Source: CAVQZC01 sp963718315
GTDB taxonomy: Bacteria > Actinomycetota > Thermoleophilia > Gaiellales > JAICJC01
Length of the DNA stretch: 64,000 bases
NCBI GenBank assembly: GCA_963718315.1
Contig: CAVQZC010000010.1
Location: 1-64,000 of the forward strand
Direction of reading: 5' to 3'
Below the pieces are notes generated by a model. It did no database searches. It was not told the DNA's origin and saw nothing but the letters and a program-made list of their open reading frames with translations. Below are positions 1 to 8,272 of the stretch, piece by piece (position 1 is the first letter of the stretch; each line of letters opens with the position of its first letter). The position numbers and the translations under genes were made by a program.

Positions 1-181
1 GCCAGGGCTGGTTCAACGAACTGACCCCGGCGACTGCCTCCGCGACGAGCCGGTCGGCGAATTCGAGCGGCACCCGGCGACCTTGTCCGGGTTGCGGAAG
101 AGCAGGATCGTGAGCGAGCAGCCGAGTGGCTTCGTTTCCGACGTTGCCGGGAGCGGTGACCAAGGATGATTTCGTCTCTTC

Positions 182-907
182 TCAGACCGCGGTGCGGCCG
201 CCGTCGACGTGGATGATCGCGCCGGTGATGTAGCCGGCCGCCGGGGTCGCGAGGAACGTGATGACGTCGGACAGCTCGTGCACGTCAGCGACCCGGCCGA
301 GCGGAATCTGCTTGGCAAACTCGGTGGCCATCGCCAACCTCGGCTCCACCGCCGGGGTCAACGTCGGACCGGGAGCGACCGCGTTGACTCGGACGTTCTG
401 CGGCCCGTATTCGGCGGCCCACGCCTTTGTGAGCAGCTCGATCGCCGCGCGCGAGGCTCCGTAGGCAGCCAAGCCTGGCTGGCCGTAGCTCGCGACGATC
501 GTTGAGACGTTGATGATCGATCCGCCGCCGCGGGCAGCGATCTTCGGGGCGAGCGCGGCGACGAGGAAGAACGGCGCCTTGACGTTGATGTCGAACAGAC
601 CGTCGAACGCCGCCTCGTCGGTGTCAGCCGTCGCTCCCATGGAGGCAACGCCGGCAAGGTTGACAAGGACATCAATCTCGCCTGCCGCGTCGGCGACGCG
701 CCCCACCTCGGACAGCTCGGAGAAATCCGCGGCGATGAACTGCGCATCGTGCCCACCCGCGCGGATCTGCTCTGCGGTGCTCGCGCCGCGGGTCTCATCG
801 CGGCCGGTGATGATCACCGTCGCGCCCTGCTCGGCCATCGCCAGTGCGGCGATACCCATCCCGGAGGTGCCACCGGTGATCAAAGCCCGTTTGTCCTTCA
901 GATCCAT
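182..907 (-). CDS. SDR-family NAD(P)-dependent oxidoreductase
   Basis: A classical short-chain dehydrogenase of 241 aa, expected to be a cytosolic NAD(P)-dependent alcohol/ketone oxidoreductase of unknown substrate. The Rossmann nucleotide loop TGGTSGMG is near the N-terminus, NLAG replaces the usual NNAG, and a Ser precedes the active-site segment YGASRAA. The catalytic Tyr is present but the usual Lys four residues later is Arg, which is uncommon. The C-terminus GYITGAIIHVDGG is typical of the family. I chose the ATG at 907 because GAAGGG lies about 9 nt upstream; an in-frame ATG at 916 has no room for a ribosome site. It lies downstream of, and in the same direction as, a damaged TetR gene that probably controlled it. 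Confidence 0.85.
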   Translation of the reverse strand: MDLKDKRALITGGTSGMGIAALAMAEQGATVIITGRDETRGASTAEQIRAGGHDAQFIAADFSELSEVGRVADAAGEIDVLVNLAGVASMGATADTDEAAFDGLFDINVKAPFFLVAALAPKIAARGGGSIINVSTIVASYGQPGLAAYGASRAAIELLTKAWAAEYGPQNVRVNAVAPGPTLTPAVEPRLAMATEFAKQIPLGRVADVHELSDVITFLATPAAGYITGAIIHVDGGRTAV

Positions 908-973
908 TGCCGACATCCCTTCAAAAGTTGGAACACACAATCCACTCTAGCGACGGCGACTCTAACATAACTG

Positions 974-995
974 GCTCATGTAATCCAATATGAGC
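974..995. promoter_or_regulatory. Inverted repeat upstream of SDR, candidate TetR operator
   Basis: GCTCAT (974-979) and ATGAGC (990-995) form a perfect 6-bp inverted repeat with a 10-bp spacer in the gap between the tetR remnant and the SDR. The 9-mer AGTGGATTG also occurs upstream of both genes: at 1743-1751 on the plus strand and, as its complement, at 938-946. Either could be the operator of the adjacent TetR-family regulator. This rests on position and symmetry only. Confidence 0.3.
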
Positions 996-1050
996 GCATT
1001 TGACAGCACGCGCTCCGGGAGGGCTTCCCGTAGATCGTCGGTCCCAGGGG

Positions 1051-1688
1051 TCAGCGGTCGAGCGAAGTGCTCGTGGTGCTGCTGAGGGTGGCGATGAGCG
1101 TGAGCATCGCGTCGAGCGCGGCCGCGAGCGGTTCGGAGTCGCGCTGGATCTGAGCGAGCAGAGGCCGCCCTCAAGCGCCGCAAGCAAGGCCAGCGCGAGC
1201 TGGCGCGGATCGGCCTCCGGTGCGAGTCGGCCAAGCGCGTGCATCCGCAGAAGACCGGCCATGATGCTGGCCTCCCAGCGCTTGAAGGACGCCGCAAGCA
1301 CTACCCTGGCTTCGGGCTCCGTCTCGGCGAGCGCGGCACCGAGCGAGCCGACCGGACAACCGCCGCGCCCGCCCGTGTCGCGGTTGTGATCGACCACAAA
1401 ATCGCGCCACTCCCGTAGGCCCTCGAGGCTGCTGAGGTCGAACCGCTCCTGCGTGCCGATGGCCCTGTCGGCCTGGCGCTCGATGACTGCGCGGACCAGC
1501 GCCGGCTTGTCCTCGAAGTAGTGGTAGAGCTGCGAGCTGCTGACGTGCGCACCGTCGCGCACTTCCTCGATCGTCGTGCCGGCAACGCCCTGCTGAAAGA
1601 TCAGCTCCGCCGCGGCGTCGACGATCCGCGCGCGCGTCACGGCGCCCTTGCGCGTCAACCGCGGCCGACCAGAACTCCTTGAGGACAT
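1051..1688 (-). pseudogene. TetR-family regulator, frameshifted
   Basis: A TetR/AcrR transcriptional repressor. The N-terminal helix-turn-helix is intact: RARIVDAAAELIFQQGV, then TTIEEVRDGAHVSSSQLYHYF. A C-terminal ligand/dimerisation domain follows (GGRGGCPVGSLGAALAE). Near base 1160, after LLAALEGGL, the frame shifts by one base. The natural continuation AQIQRDSEPLAAALDAML ends with TGA at 1051-1053 and leaves a promoter gap before the SDR. In the uncorrected frame the protein runs on as low-complexity sequence to about 921. I placed the start at the MSSRSSGRP methionine, but no clear ribosome site supports it and upstream ATGs exist. A real mutation and a sequence error are equally possible. 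Confidence 0.7.
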
Positions 1689-1918
1689 CAGGAGAAGTAT
1701 AGCCATCAGAATGGCTTTGACATTCCATCTGAGATCTGTCATAGTGGATTGAATATTCCAGTCTGGAGAAACGACCCTCAGGGCTGCTACCGCCGGGAAA
1801 GCAAGAAGCCGCTGTGCTGGGCCAGGCCGCAGGGCCTAGCCGACGTATCCGCCTCGCGGTCCGACCGCGCCATTCAGTCAACCCTGGCTGGACCTACAAA
1901 AGATGAGAGGGAATCCCG

Positions 1919-2855
1919 ATGAGCACACTCCCAGAAAAGACCGTGTTGATCACGGGCGCCAACGCCGGAATCGGCAAGGAGGTGGCCCGGCAACTGGCGC
2001 TCCGTCCCGAGTTCGCCCGCATCTACCTGGCGTGCCGCAACCGCGAGCGGGCGAAAGCGGCACAGGCCGAGCTTGAAGCGGAGACTGGTCGGCGCATCTT
2101 CGACATCGTTCTCATGGACGTTGCCGATCTGGGTTCGGTCCGCGCCGGCCTGGCGGCCATCGACGGATCCCTCGACGCGCTGGTCATGAACGCCGGCGTC
2201 ATTGGCCCGAAGACGATGGACTTGACCGCTGACGGGGTCACCACCGTGTTCGCGACGAACGTCCTTGGCCACGTCGTCCTCCTCGAAGGGCTCCTGGCCG
2301 ATGACCGGCTTGGCGAGGTTGCGGTCCTCGCCGGAAGTGAAGCAGTCCGCGGAGTTCCGAAGTTGCGGATGAAAGGGCCATCCTTCGTCTCAACCTCAGC
2401 CGATGAACTCGCCACCGTCATCGACGGCAGCTACTTCGCCAGCAGAAAAGCTGACTTCAACCTCGCGTTCGGCGCAGGCCAAGTACATCGGGGCCCTCTG
2501 GATGGCCTACCTGGCCCGCCAACACCCCGACCTCCGCTTCATCACCGTGAGCCCCGGGAACACCACCGGCACCCAAGCCCCCAGCGACCTTCCCCTACCG
2601 ATGCGGGTAGCCGCCAAGTACGTCATGCCCGCCCTAGGTCTCTCCCACAAACTCGACGTGGGCGCGAAGCGGCTCGTCGACGGCGTCACCGACCCGACCC
2701 TGTCCAGCGGCGCGTTCTACGCCAGCGCGGCCAACAAGCTGAAGGGTCCGTTGGTCAACCAAGCGGACATCTTGCCCGATCTGGCCAACCCGTCGTTTCA
2801 GGACAACGCCAACGAGGCCATCCACCGCTTCATCACCCAAAAGACAGTCGCGTAA
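1919..2855 (+). pseudogene. SDR-family oxidoreductase, frameshifted
   Basis: Protochlorophyllide-reductase/retinol-dehydrogenase-like SDR of about 311 aa once the frame is corrected. The start ATG has GAGAGGGA upstream. The nucleotide loop is ITGANAGIGKEVA, and MNAG stands for the NAG motif. One extra G near 2474-2480 breaks the frame between NLAFG and QAKYIGALWMAYLARQ. The second frame then carries RFITVSPGNTTGT and ends at 2855. In the rejoined protein the catalytic motif reads FGQAK rather than YGQAK, so the active-site Tyr is also lost. Frameshift plus active-site change suggests real decay. The gene is transcribed away from the tetR remnant. Confidence 0.7.
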
Positions 2856-2860
2856 CACCT

Positions 2861-2891
2861 CGCCGATACCCCATAACTGGCGATATCGGCG
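2861..2891. terminator. Weak hairpin after the SDR remnant
   Basis: CGCCGATA (2861-2868) pairs with TATCGGCG (2884-2891) across a 15-nt loop just after the stop codon of the SDR remnant. No T-run follows, so it is at best a weak or factor-assisted terminator. Confidence 0.3.
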
Positions 2892-3108
2892 TCCTGCGAA
2901 ATGAATAGGGAGTGATGACCTGGGACGGGCCGCTGGCAGAAGGCAGCGCGGGCGGAGTGCCGCCTTACCCCCACAGGCGGTCGATTCCCCCGACGATGAT
3001 GCCCAGCCGCACCTCGTGGGCCACTCCGGGGGCGATGCGGAGGCTGGCGTAGGGCCGCACCCGGCAAAGCGGTCGCACATGATTCACCCCATCCGTCCCG
3101 GGCGACGC

Positions 3109-3720
3109 TCAGGGGCTGATCGCGACGAAGTGCTGCGTGGTGGTCTGGCCGGCGTCGACGTTGAACTTCCACAGCTCTCCATTGCGCCCCCACACTCGCA
3201 CCCCGTAGCGACCGGGAGGTAGGGCGCGCTCGAAGCGGCCGGACCGGTTTGCACGTAGGTGCCACGCGCGCCCGGTGGTCATGTTGGTCAGCGTGAAGGG
3301 AGCGAGCCGCAGCGGGAACACGTTGGTGTTGGCCGGCGGCACAGGGACTCCGCCGCTTTGAGCGAGGCTTATCCTGATGCCGCCGTCTCTGTGTGGGATG
3401 GCCAGCGAAGGCCAGCCCGACCTGGTGCTGACGGTTGCTCCTGCCTCGGGCCCCGGCGGGGTCGCCGCACCAGGCGAGGTCGACAGGTGGCGCGCAGCCG
3501 CCACACCGAGTACGACGGCGATCACGCCCGCCACGGCCAGCGGCGCTCCCCAGCCGCGCCCGAACAGGGTTCGATGAGTACCGGCAGCTTCGATGAAGAC
3601 ACGATACAACGCGCCCTCTGCCCGACGCGCGTTCCGATCGCACCCGTTCGGGCGGTGGGTACACCGGTACCGAGGCGGAGTTCCGGCGGCTGATCCTGCC
3701 CGGCATCGCCTGCCTGCCAC
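3109..3720 (-). CDS. Membrane-anchored protein of unknown function
   Basis: About 203 aa as read. One hydrophobic segment (LAVAGVIAVVLGVAAA, around residues 60-75) is preceded by a basic region, so the Pro/Gly-rich C-terminal part should lie outside the membrane. The C-terminal 80 residues (FPLRLAPFTLTNMTTGRAW, then ALPPGRYGVRVWG) resemble a carboxypeptidase-regulatory-like beta-sandwich with a typical G-x-Y-x-V-x-V strand. The first 40 residues look unlike a normal N-terminus, so the true start may be further in, or the gene may be N-terminally truncated. It stands alone, and no function can be assigned. Confidence 0.5.
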   Translation of the reverse strand: MAGRRCRAGSAAGTPPRYRCTHRPNGCDRNARRAEGALYRVFIEAAGTHRTLFGRGWGAPLAVAGVIAVVLGVAAARHLSTSPGAATPPGPEAGATVSTRSGWPSLAIPHRDGGIRISLAQSGGVPVPPANTNVFPLRLAPFTLTNMTTGRAWHLRANRSGRFERALPPGRYGVRVWGRNGELWKFNVDAGQTTTQHFVAISP

Positions 3721-3922
3721 CGCGGGTGCTCGCTAAGGCGACCGGACTCAGTCCCGGCTATGCAGGAGCGTCGATCATCGACCAGGACGAGCACCGCCTC
3801 CGGTCATGGTCATCCAGACGTCGGCCGCGCTGCGTCGCGGGGGGCTCCCCGCTGGTTGGTCCGGTTGCTGTGCGAGTGTCCTGGGGTTTTGGGAGTGACT
3901 TTGCGAGTGATCGGAGGCGCGT

Positions 3923-4180
3923 GTGACGACTGCTGGGAGTAGACGGAAGCGGTACATCGCCGGAGCAGATCGTGGCCAAGCTGCGAGAGGCGGAGAAGCT
4001 GCAGGGGCAGGGCTACACGATCCCGCAGCTGTGCAAGCGGCTGGGGATCACCGAGCAGACGTTCTACCGCTGGCGGCTGAAGTTCGGCACCATGACCGAG
4101 GCCGAAGCCGCTCGGTTGAAGGCGCTGGAGGCCGAGAACGTGCAGTTGAAGAAGATCGTCGCCAACCAGGCGCGGCTGGC
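3923..4180 (+). pseudogene. IS3-family transposase OrfA, truncated and frameshifted
   Basis: DNA-binding subunit of an IS3-type transposase. The GTG start at 3923 follows GGAGGCGC. The N-terminus MTTAGSRRKRY is in one frame and QIVAKLREAEKLQGQGY in the next, so one extra base near 3953-3960 breaks it. The helix-turn-helix (IPQLCKRLGITEQTFYRWR) and the start of the leucine zipper (ARLKALEAENVQLKKIVA) are visible. The zipper then stops where the opposing element begins. It cannot encode an active transposase. Confidence 0.75.
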
Positions 4181-4820
4181 GGCGATGCCGGCGTCTTTGA
4201 GTCGCTGGGTGTACTCCCAGCTGGTGTATTGCGACCCGTTGTCGGTATGCGCTACCAGCGGCTGGCCGGGGCGCTTACGGCTTGAGATCGCCATCTGCAA
4301 GGCATCGTCGACGAGCTCGTCTCGCATGTGGGGGGCCAGTTGCCAGCCGACGATCCGACGGCTGTAGACGTCCAGGACGATGGCCAGGTAGGCCCAGCCC
4401 TGCCAGGTACGGATGTAGGTGAAGTCGCACACCCAAAGCTCGTCCGGCCGGGAGGCCTGAAAGCGGCGTTGGACGAGATCGGTGCCCGCGACCGGCGTTG
4501 CCGAGGGGATCGTCGTTCGCCGGGTCTGGCCGCGCTGGACGCCGACCAGACCGGCCCGGCGCATCACCCGCTCGACCGTGCACCGAGCGACGCTGTAGCC
4601 GTCCTTGTGTAACTGCCGCCAGCACCGCCACGACCCATACGACTCATCCGTCTCGGCATAGATCCGGCGGATCTCGGCCAGGATCACCGCGTCACTTCGG
4701 GCTCGCCTGCTCGGCTCCGCCACCCGGCGTTGGCGATAGGCGCGATCGGATACCTCCAGCTCCCGACAGATCGGCTCGACCCCCGAAACGCGCGCGATGC
4801 TGGTCGATGAACGCGCTCAC
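4180..4820 (-). pseudogene. IS3-family transposase OrfB, truncated and frameshifted
   Basis: Catalytic rve/DDE integrase subunit of an IS3 element. A GTG at 4820 overlaps the orfA stop (GTGA), and the N-terminal VSAFIDQHRARFG is then broken by an extra G in a five-G run at 4780-4784. The HTH_21-type region follows (RRIYAETDESYGSWRCWRQL), then the first catalytic Asp in DFTYIRTWQGWAYL and the second in HTDNGSQYTS. The third catalytic residue (Glu) is missing because the gene is cut near 4185. Not functional. Confidence 0.8.
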
Positions 4821-5119
4821 TTCGGACGGGGCTGGTCGAGCTCGCGGGCGAAAAACACGCTGGCAGCCTTCAGAATCTCATTCGACCGGCGCAGCTCACG
4901 ATTCTCCCGCCGCAGCTCAGCCAGCTCCGCACGCTCCCTGGTCGAAAGCATGTCCTGCCGCGACCCGTCATCCGCCTCCGCCTGCCGCACCCACTGGCGC
5001 AGCGTCTCGGGATTCAACCCCAGGTCTCTGGCTACCGGCGTGATCCCACGCTCCGACTCACGAGCCAACCGCACCGCCCGCTCCCTGACCTCAACCGGAT
5101 ACTTCCGAGGACAACCCAT
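4817..5119 (-). CDS. IS3-family transposase OrfA
   Basis: A 100-aa OrfA starting at MGCPRKYPVEVRERAVRLA, which is an intact length for the family. The helix-turn-helix covers GITPVARDLGLNPETLRQWV. A leucine-zipper-like heptad region (ELAELRRENRELRRSNEIL) leads to the C-terminus ASVFFARELDQPRPK. It binds element ends and partners OrfB. Since the linked orfB is broken, the element is probably immobile unless complemented. Its HTH region closely matches the relic at 9845-9975. Confidence 0.85.
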   Translation of the reverse strand: MGCPRKYPVEVRERAVRLARESERGITPVARDLGLNPETLRQWVRQAEADDGSRQDMLSTRERAELAELRRENRELRRSNEILKAASVFFARELDQPRPK

Positions 5120-5365
5120 CCCTGCACGACTCCCTTCTCCCGGACCACACGCATGATCCAAGAAATCAAGCCGGCGTCAAACCCGGGACGCTTCAGCCTC
5201 ACTACGGGCGACACCATCGGGATCGACGGCTTGTGGGCGTCCGGCACACCCCGCTAGTGAGCGACCCTGCGGCGGAACAGCCTTGGTAGGTTGACGAGAC
5301 CGCCGCCGCGCCGCCCGGCGCACCGACCAGGCCGGTCGGTGGCGGTACGCGCGGATTCGACGGTT

Positions 5366-5437
5366 GTGCAAAACCTGTGCAAGTCGGCCGCAGGGCCCTA
5401 CCTCGAGAACGGCCTGGTTGCGTGCAATCCAGTGCAA
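5366..5437. other. Candidate integrase arm sites, copy 1 (GTGCAA repeats)
   Basis: Four copies of GTGCAA on the plus strand at 5366-5371, 5377-5382, 5422-5427 and 5432-5437. They form two pairs whose members are 11 and 10 bp apart, about one helical turn. The last repeat ends 87 nt before the tRNA-half core at 5525. The same pattern, with degenerate sequence, recurs at 16282-16353. Direct repeats with helical phasing next to a tRNA-derived core are what arm-type binding sites of tyrosine integrases look like. The function is inferred. Confidence 0.5.
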
Positions 5438-5472
5438 GCCCAGATGTCGCTAATGTCGTCTCTATCCCCTGT

Positions 5473-5498
5473 AAAACCCCTGATTAGCAGGGGTTTTT
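5473..5498 (+). terminator. Strong intrinsic terminator
   Basis: AAAACCCCTG (5473-5482) pairs perfectly with CAGGGGTTTT (5488-5497) around a 5-nt loop and ends in five Ts. The symmetric A/T tracts mean it could work in both directions. It lies between the candidate arm sites and the tRNA-half core, at the right end of the first putative element. Confidence 0.8.
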
Positions 5499-5524
5499 GG
5501 CTTAAAAAGGCGAGATCCATCCAT

Positions 5525-5569
5525 GCTTTGGGAGCAGGGGGTCGCGAGTTCAAATCTCGCCGTCCCGAT
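5525..5569 (+). repeat. Proline-tRNA 3' half, candidate att core, copy 1
   Basis: A 45-nt sequence that reads as a tRNA from the anticodon stem to the discriminator base: anticodon loop TTTGGGA (UGG, proline), 3' anticodon stem GCAGG, variable loop GGGTC, T-arm GCGAG-TTCAAAT-CTCGC, acceptor strand CGTCCCG and A. No D-arm or 5' acceptor strand (CGGGACG expected) lies upstream, so this is not a gene. It is identical to copy 2 at 12475 and differs at three positions from copy 3 at 16441. Integrases that target tRNA 3' ends leave such half-copies at the distal end of an integrated element. Confidence 0.75.
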
Positions 5570-5703
5570 ATTCGTTGGCTCGCATGGTTGAGCTGCTCCG
5601 CCGTGTCTCGGCAAAAGGGCTGACGGCAGCCGGGAGCTTTGCAGGCGTCCACTGGTGCCCGAGAGTGCCAATGCCCGCCGCTTCGCAATACCACGGCCCC
5701 CAC

Positions 5704-7149
5704 TCAGGTATGGCTCCGACAGGCGGGCGTAGCGAACCTCGACGGTTGAACCCCCGCTGGGTGGCGGGCGAGGGTCATCGGCGGCCGAGGCTTCTGGTTG
5801 AAGTTGAAGTTCTTGCTCAGATTGCCCAGCAGCGGATCGTTCTCCCTGACCGAGGGCCGTGGATCAGGCCGGCCGTCAGTCAGCGGGTTCAGCCGTCCAC
5901 CGTGCAGGAAGTCATCCTCGATGAACCGCAGGTAGCTCTCAAACGACAACGGTTGATGGTCGACGTACCCGCAACGAGCGTACGGGGAGATGACCAATCC
6001 CGGCACTCGGATGCCCAGTCCGAGCTGGTCGACCTGCGGCGGGTGGACGTGGTCGTAGTAGCCACCCCAGTCATCCCAGGTGATGAAGATTGCGCTTGAT
6101 TTCCAGTCCTTGGAGTGCATCACCGCGTTCACCAGCCCGGTCACCCAGGCCTCGCCTGAGGCAGGGGTGCTCGGCGGATGCTCAGAGTTTGTCGAGTTTG
6201 GGATCACCCACGACACCGCGGGCAACCGGCCGGCCTTGGCAGCCGCAAAGAACTTCTTGACATCCGCTACAGAGCCCGAAGGATGGTTGTGTGTTGTGAA
6301 CCGAGGCAGTGGATTCCAGATCGTCGCGTCTTGAGGTGCCAGCCTGACGAGCTTGCAGTGGTCTTGAACCGGGCAGTCCGGAGACCAGCCCCGCTCGACG
6401 TAGTACCGCCAGGTGACATGCGCGCGGTTGAGCAAGTAGGTGATCGGGGTCCAGGCATAGGAACCTGTCTGAACGGGATACTTGACGTAGCTGTGACAGC
6501 TATCCGGGAGGTCGTTTCGGCAGCGAGCTGACCAGCCCGATACCAGGTAGAGGTGAGCCGGCAGCGACCAGCTCGACGTCGACTCGAACATGTGATCGTC
6601 GAGCCCGTACTGGTGAGCGTACTTCCAGTAGTTGGGAATCTGCCGACTGTCGCGGTATCCCATCGCGAACGGCTTTGAAAGTACACAGTTGCGACAGTCC
6701 ATATACGGTTGCTGGAGGAAGCCGTCCATCCGGCCGTGATCGATGTCCTGCAAGGCGCTGTGGTGCCCGTTATGCAGGCCGGCGGTGTTACGGGCGTGGC
6801 GGTCGTCGTAGTACGGGCGGACGCAGTGACCCAACCAGGGGTCAGGGACGCAGACCGTCGGCCGCCCATTCTTGAACGGGATGCCGTCCGCGCCAGGGTA
6901 GGTACCGAAGTAGTTATCGAAGGTGTGGTTCTCCTGCACAATGATGATGACATGGCGGATCTTCCCGATGCCGGCCTCGCCGGCGGGCAGGTTCTTGGCG
7001 TAGCGAAGCTGGGTGCCGAACGGCGAGCCGGGCGCGGTAGGCGAGCCGGGCGCGGTAGTAGTGGCCAACTGATTGCCTACCAACCCCAGGACGAATATCA
7101 CGGCGATCGTGACCGCCGCCAGCAACGCTAGACGTGGTAGCCGAGTCAT
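5704..7149 (-). CDS. Phospholipase C-like phosphoesterase, secreted
   Basis: A 481-aa member of the phosphoesterase family that includes bacterial phospholipase C and acid phosphatases; it hydrolyses phosphodiester or phosphomonoester bonds outside the cell. The N-terminal hydrophobic segment (LALLAAVTIAVIFVLGLVG) is a signal peptide or membrane anchor, followed by a Pro/Gly/Thr linker. The metal-binding signature IVQENHTFDNYFGTYPGADG is near residue 65. Later come SWVIPNSTNSEHPP, the Asp-rich TWDDWGGYYDHVHPP, and SFESYLRFIEDDF near the end. Length and motif order fit an intact enzyme. It stands alone in the segment between tRNA-half copies 1 and 2. The start ATG has only a weak ribosome site, and the substrate is unknown. 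Confidence 0.85.
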   Translation of the reverse strand: MTRLPRLALLAAVTIAVIFVLGLVGNQLATTTAPGSPTAPGSPFGTQLRYAKNLPAGEAGIGKIRHVIIIVQENHTFDNYFGTYPGADGIPFKNGRPTVCVPDPWLGHCVRPYYDDRHARNTAGLHNGHHSALQDIDHGRMDGFLQQPYMDCRNCVLSKPFAMGYRDSRQIPNYWKYAHQYGLDDHMFESTSSWSLPAHLYLVSGWSARCRNDLPDSCHSYVKYPVQTGSYAWTPITYLLNRAHVTWRYYVERGWSPDCPVQDHCKLVRLAPQDATIWNPLPRFTTHNHPSGSVADVKKFFAAAKAGRLPAVSWVIPNSTNSEHPPSTPASGEAWVTGLVNAVMHSKDWKSSAIFITWDDWGGYYDHVHPPQVDQLGLGIRVPGLVISPYARCGYVDHQPLSFESYLRFIEDDFLHGGRLNPLTDGRPDPRPSVRENDPLLGNLSKNFNFNQKPRPPMTLARHPAGVQPSRFATPACRSHT

Positions 7150-7407
7150 ACGTCAGTAACCTGCAAGCTCGTTACCTCCGTGCGATTCTGACCGAACCGT
7201 TACAGTCATCCAGCGCAGAGCGTATTCGGCTGAGGTTTGGTAGTTCTTGGACGGTGGTGGAGACGAGTTCGGGACAGTTGTCGCAGCGGACGAAGCGGGA
7301 CAGGTGGGCCCGGCGTGGCCGCAGACACGTTTTTGGGACGGCCGATGGACTGGCTCCGCCGTGCGCCCTTCACGGCGCACGGCGCACGGCGCACGGCAGA
7401 GCGAAGC

Positions 7408-7590
7408 TCAATGGAGCACGTCGAGCTTGTTGGTCGCGTCGTCCACGAAGTGGATGCCGGTTCCGTGTGGCACAACCGCGAGGCCAAACAGCGCACCGGC
7501 ACCTGGCGGGGAGCCCGAACGATCGAGGAAGCGCGCGGCGACCTGATCGCCCCAGGGCGTCGTCTCGACGATCCGGCCGTCGTTACCGTT
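7408..7590 (-). pseudogene. C-terminal relic of an NHL/SMP-30-like beta-propeller protein
   Basis: About 60 codons survive in one frame, ending at TGA 7408-7410: GNDGRIVETTPWGDQVAARF followed by GAGALFGLAVVPHGTGIHF and VDDATNKLDVLH. This looks like the last blades of a secreted beta-propeller protein. Upstream the frame meets a stop (TGA), and related-looking sequence continues in another frame, so it is a decayed remnant. Confidence 0.45.
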
Positions 7591-8272
7591 GACGGTTGTA
7601 CTCGGTCACGACCGGCGCACCGAAGCCCGGCCGGTGACGGACTCGACAAGCTCCAGGCCGAAGAGAGGGCCGCTAAGCGCGGGCGCCGGGCTAACCGACG
7701 CTAGTACCCAGCATGTTCCCTACGAGGACCGCAACACGCCGAAAACCTCCCCGGCGCGCCCACTGGAGGGTGCCGCTAACACCGACTGTACTCTCGCCGA
7801 GGCCCCACCGTCAAACGCTTCCCTGGAGGTTGACGCGACTCGGCGACCGCTTTTCCTGGAGGTTGACGCGATTCAGCGAGGAATACCCTGGACGTCACAG
7901 GGCCACGATCTACGACGCCGAAGTCACGCCCGCGCCGGCCGACCGCATGGCTACGTGGCGGAACGGCCGCTGACCGCCCGGCTATCCACCGGGGGAACCC
8001 GGCAACCGCGCCGAAGCAGGTCGGTACCCGACCGCTACGGACCCGCCGCAGAACACCCGTACCTTTCCACCATGGTTCCAGAGAGCCGCCCGCACCACGA
8101 TCGCCGCGAGGTCACAATCCCCCAAGCTTCGTCCCCGAACGGGCCGACGGAATATCAGTACCTTTGGCCTGGTCCCGTTGGGACGGTAGGGGGTCGCCTC
8201 TTGCCCCTCCGGAGACAGGGCGCGGAGCATAACCTCCGACGCACGGCGTCTGGCCTGAGCCGAGCTGACGAG
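7591..8272. other. Non-coding stretch with short direct repeats
   Basis: No convincing gene. A 17-bp sequence, CCTGGAGGTTGACGCGA, occurs twice (7822-7838 and 7855-7871), 33 bp apart. Just before this stretch, at about 7373-7398, an ACGGCGC heptamer is repeated in tandem. Nothing else stands out. Confidence 0.5.

Larger units (their letters stand above)
3918..5160. mobile_element. Two truncated IS3-family elements, head to head
   Basis: The left part (3918 to about 4180) is the orfA end of one IS3-group element on the plus strand. The right part (about 4180-5160) is the orfB-orfA end of a different IS3-group element on the minus strand. Both coding sequences lose similarity at the same point near 4175-4188, so the junction looks like a deletion or insertion breakpoint that removed the 3' half of each element. 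I did not find convincing terminal inverted repeats or a target-site duplication. Confidence 0.75.

Noticed and set aside
1..181. Possible gene end on the minus strand at the left edge
   Set aside because: A short readable stretch (VPLEFADRLVAEAVAGV) exists, but there is no start, no ribosome site and no family match, and the window cuts it off.
4817..4820. Programmed frameshifting between IS3 orfA and orfB
   Set aside because: orfB has its own GTG overlapping the orfA stop (GTGA). The break in orfB is an extra G in a G-run and looks like damage.
5525..5569. A tRNA gene
   Set aside because: The T-arm, variable loop and anticodon loop are perfect, but no D-arm or 5' acceptor strand exists upstream in any of the three copies, so these are half-copies, not genes.
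7822..7871. CRISPR-like direct repeats
   Set aside because: Only two 17-bp copies with a 16-bp gap; no array and no cas genes anywhere in the window.
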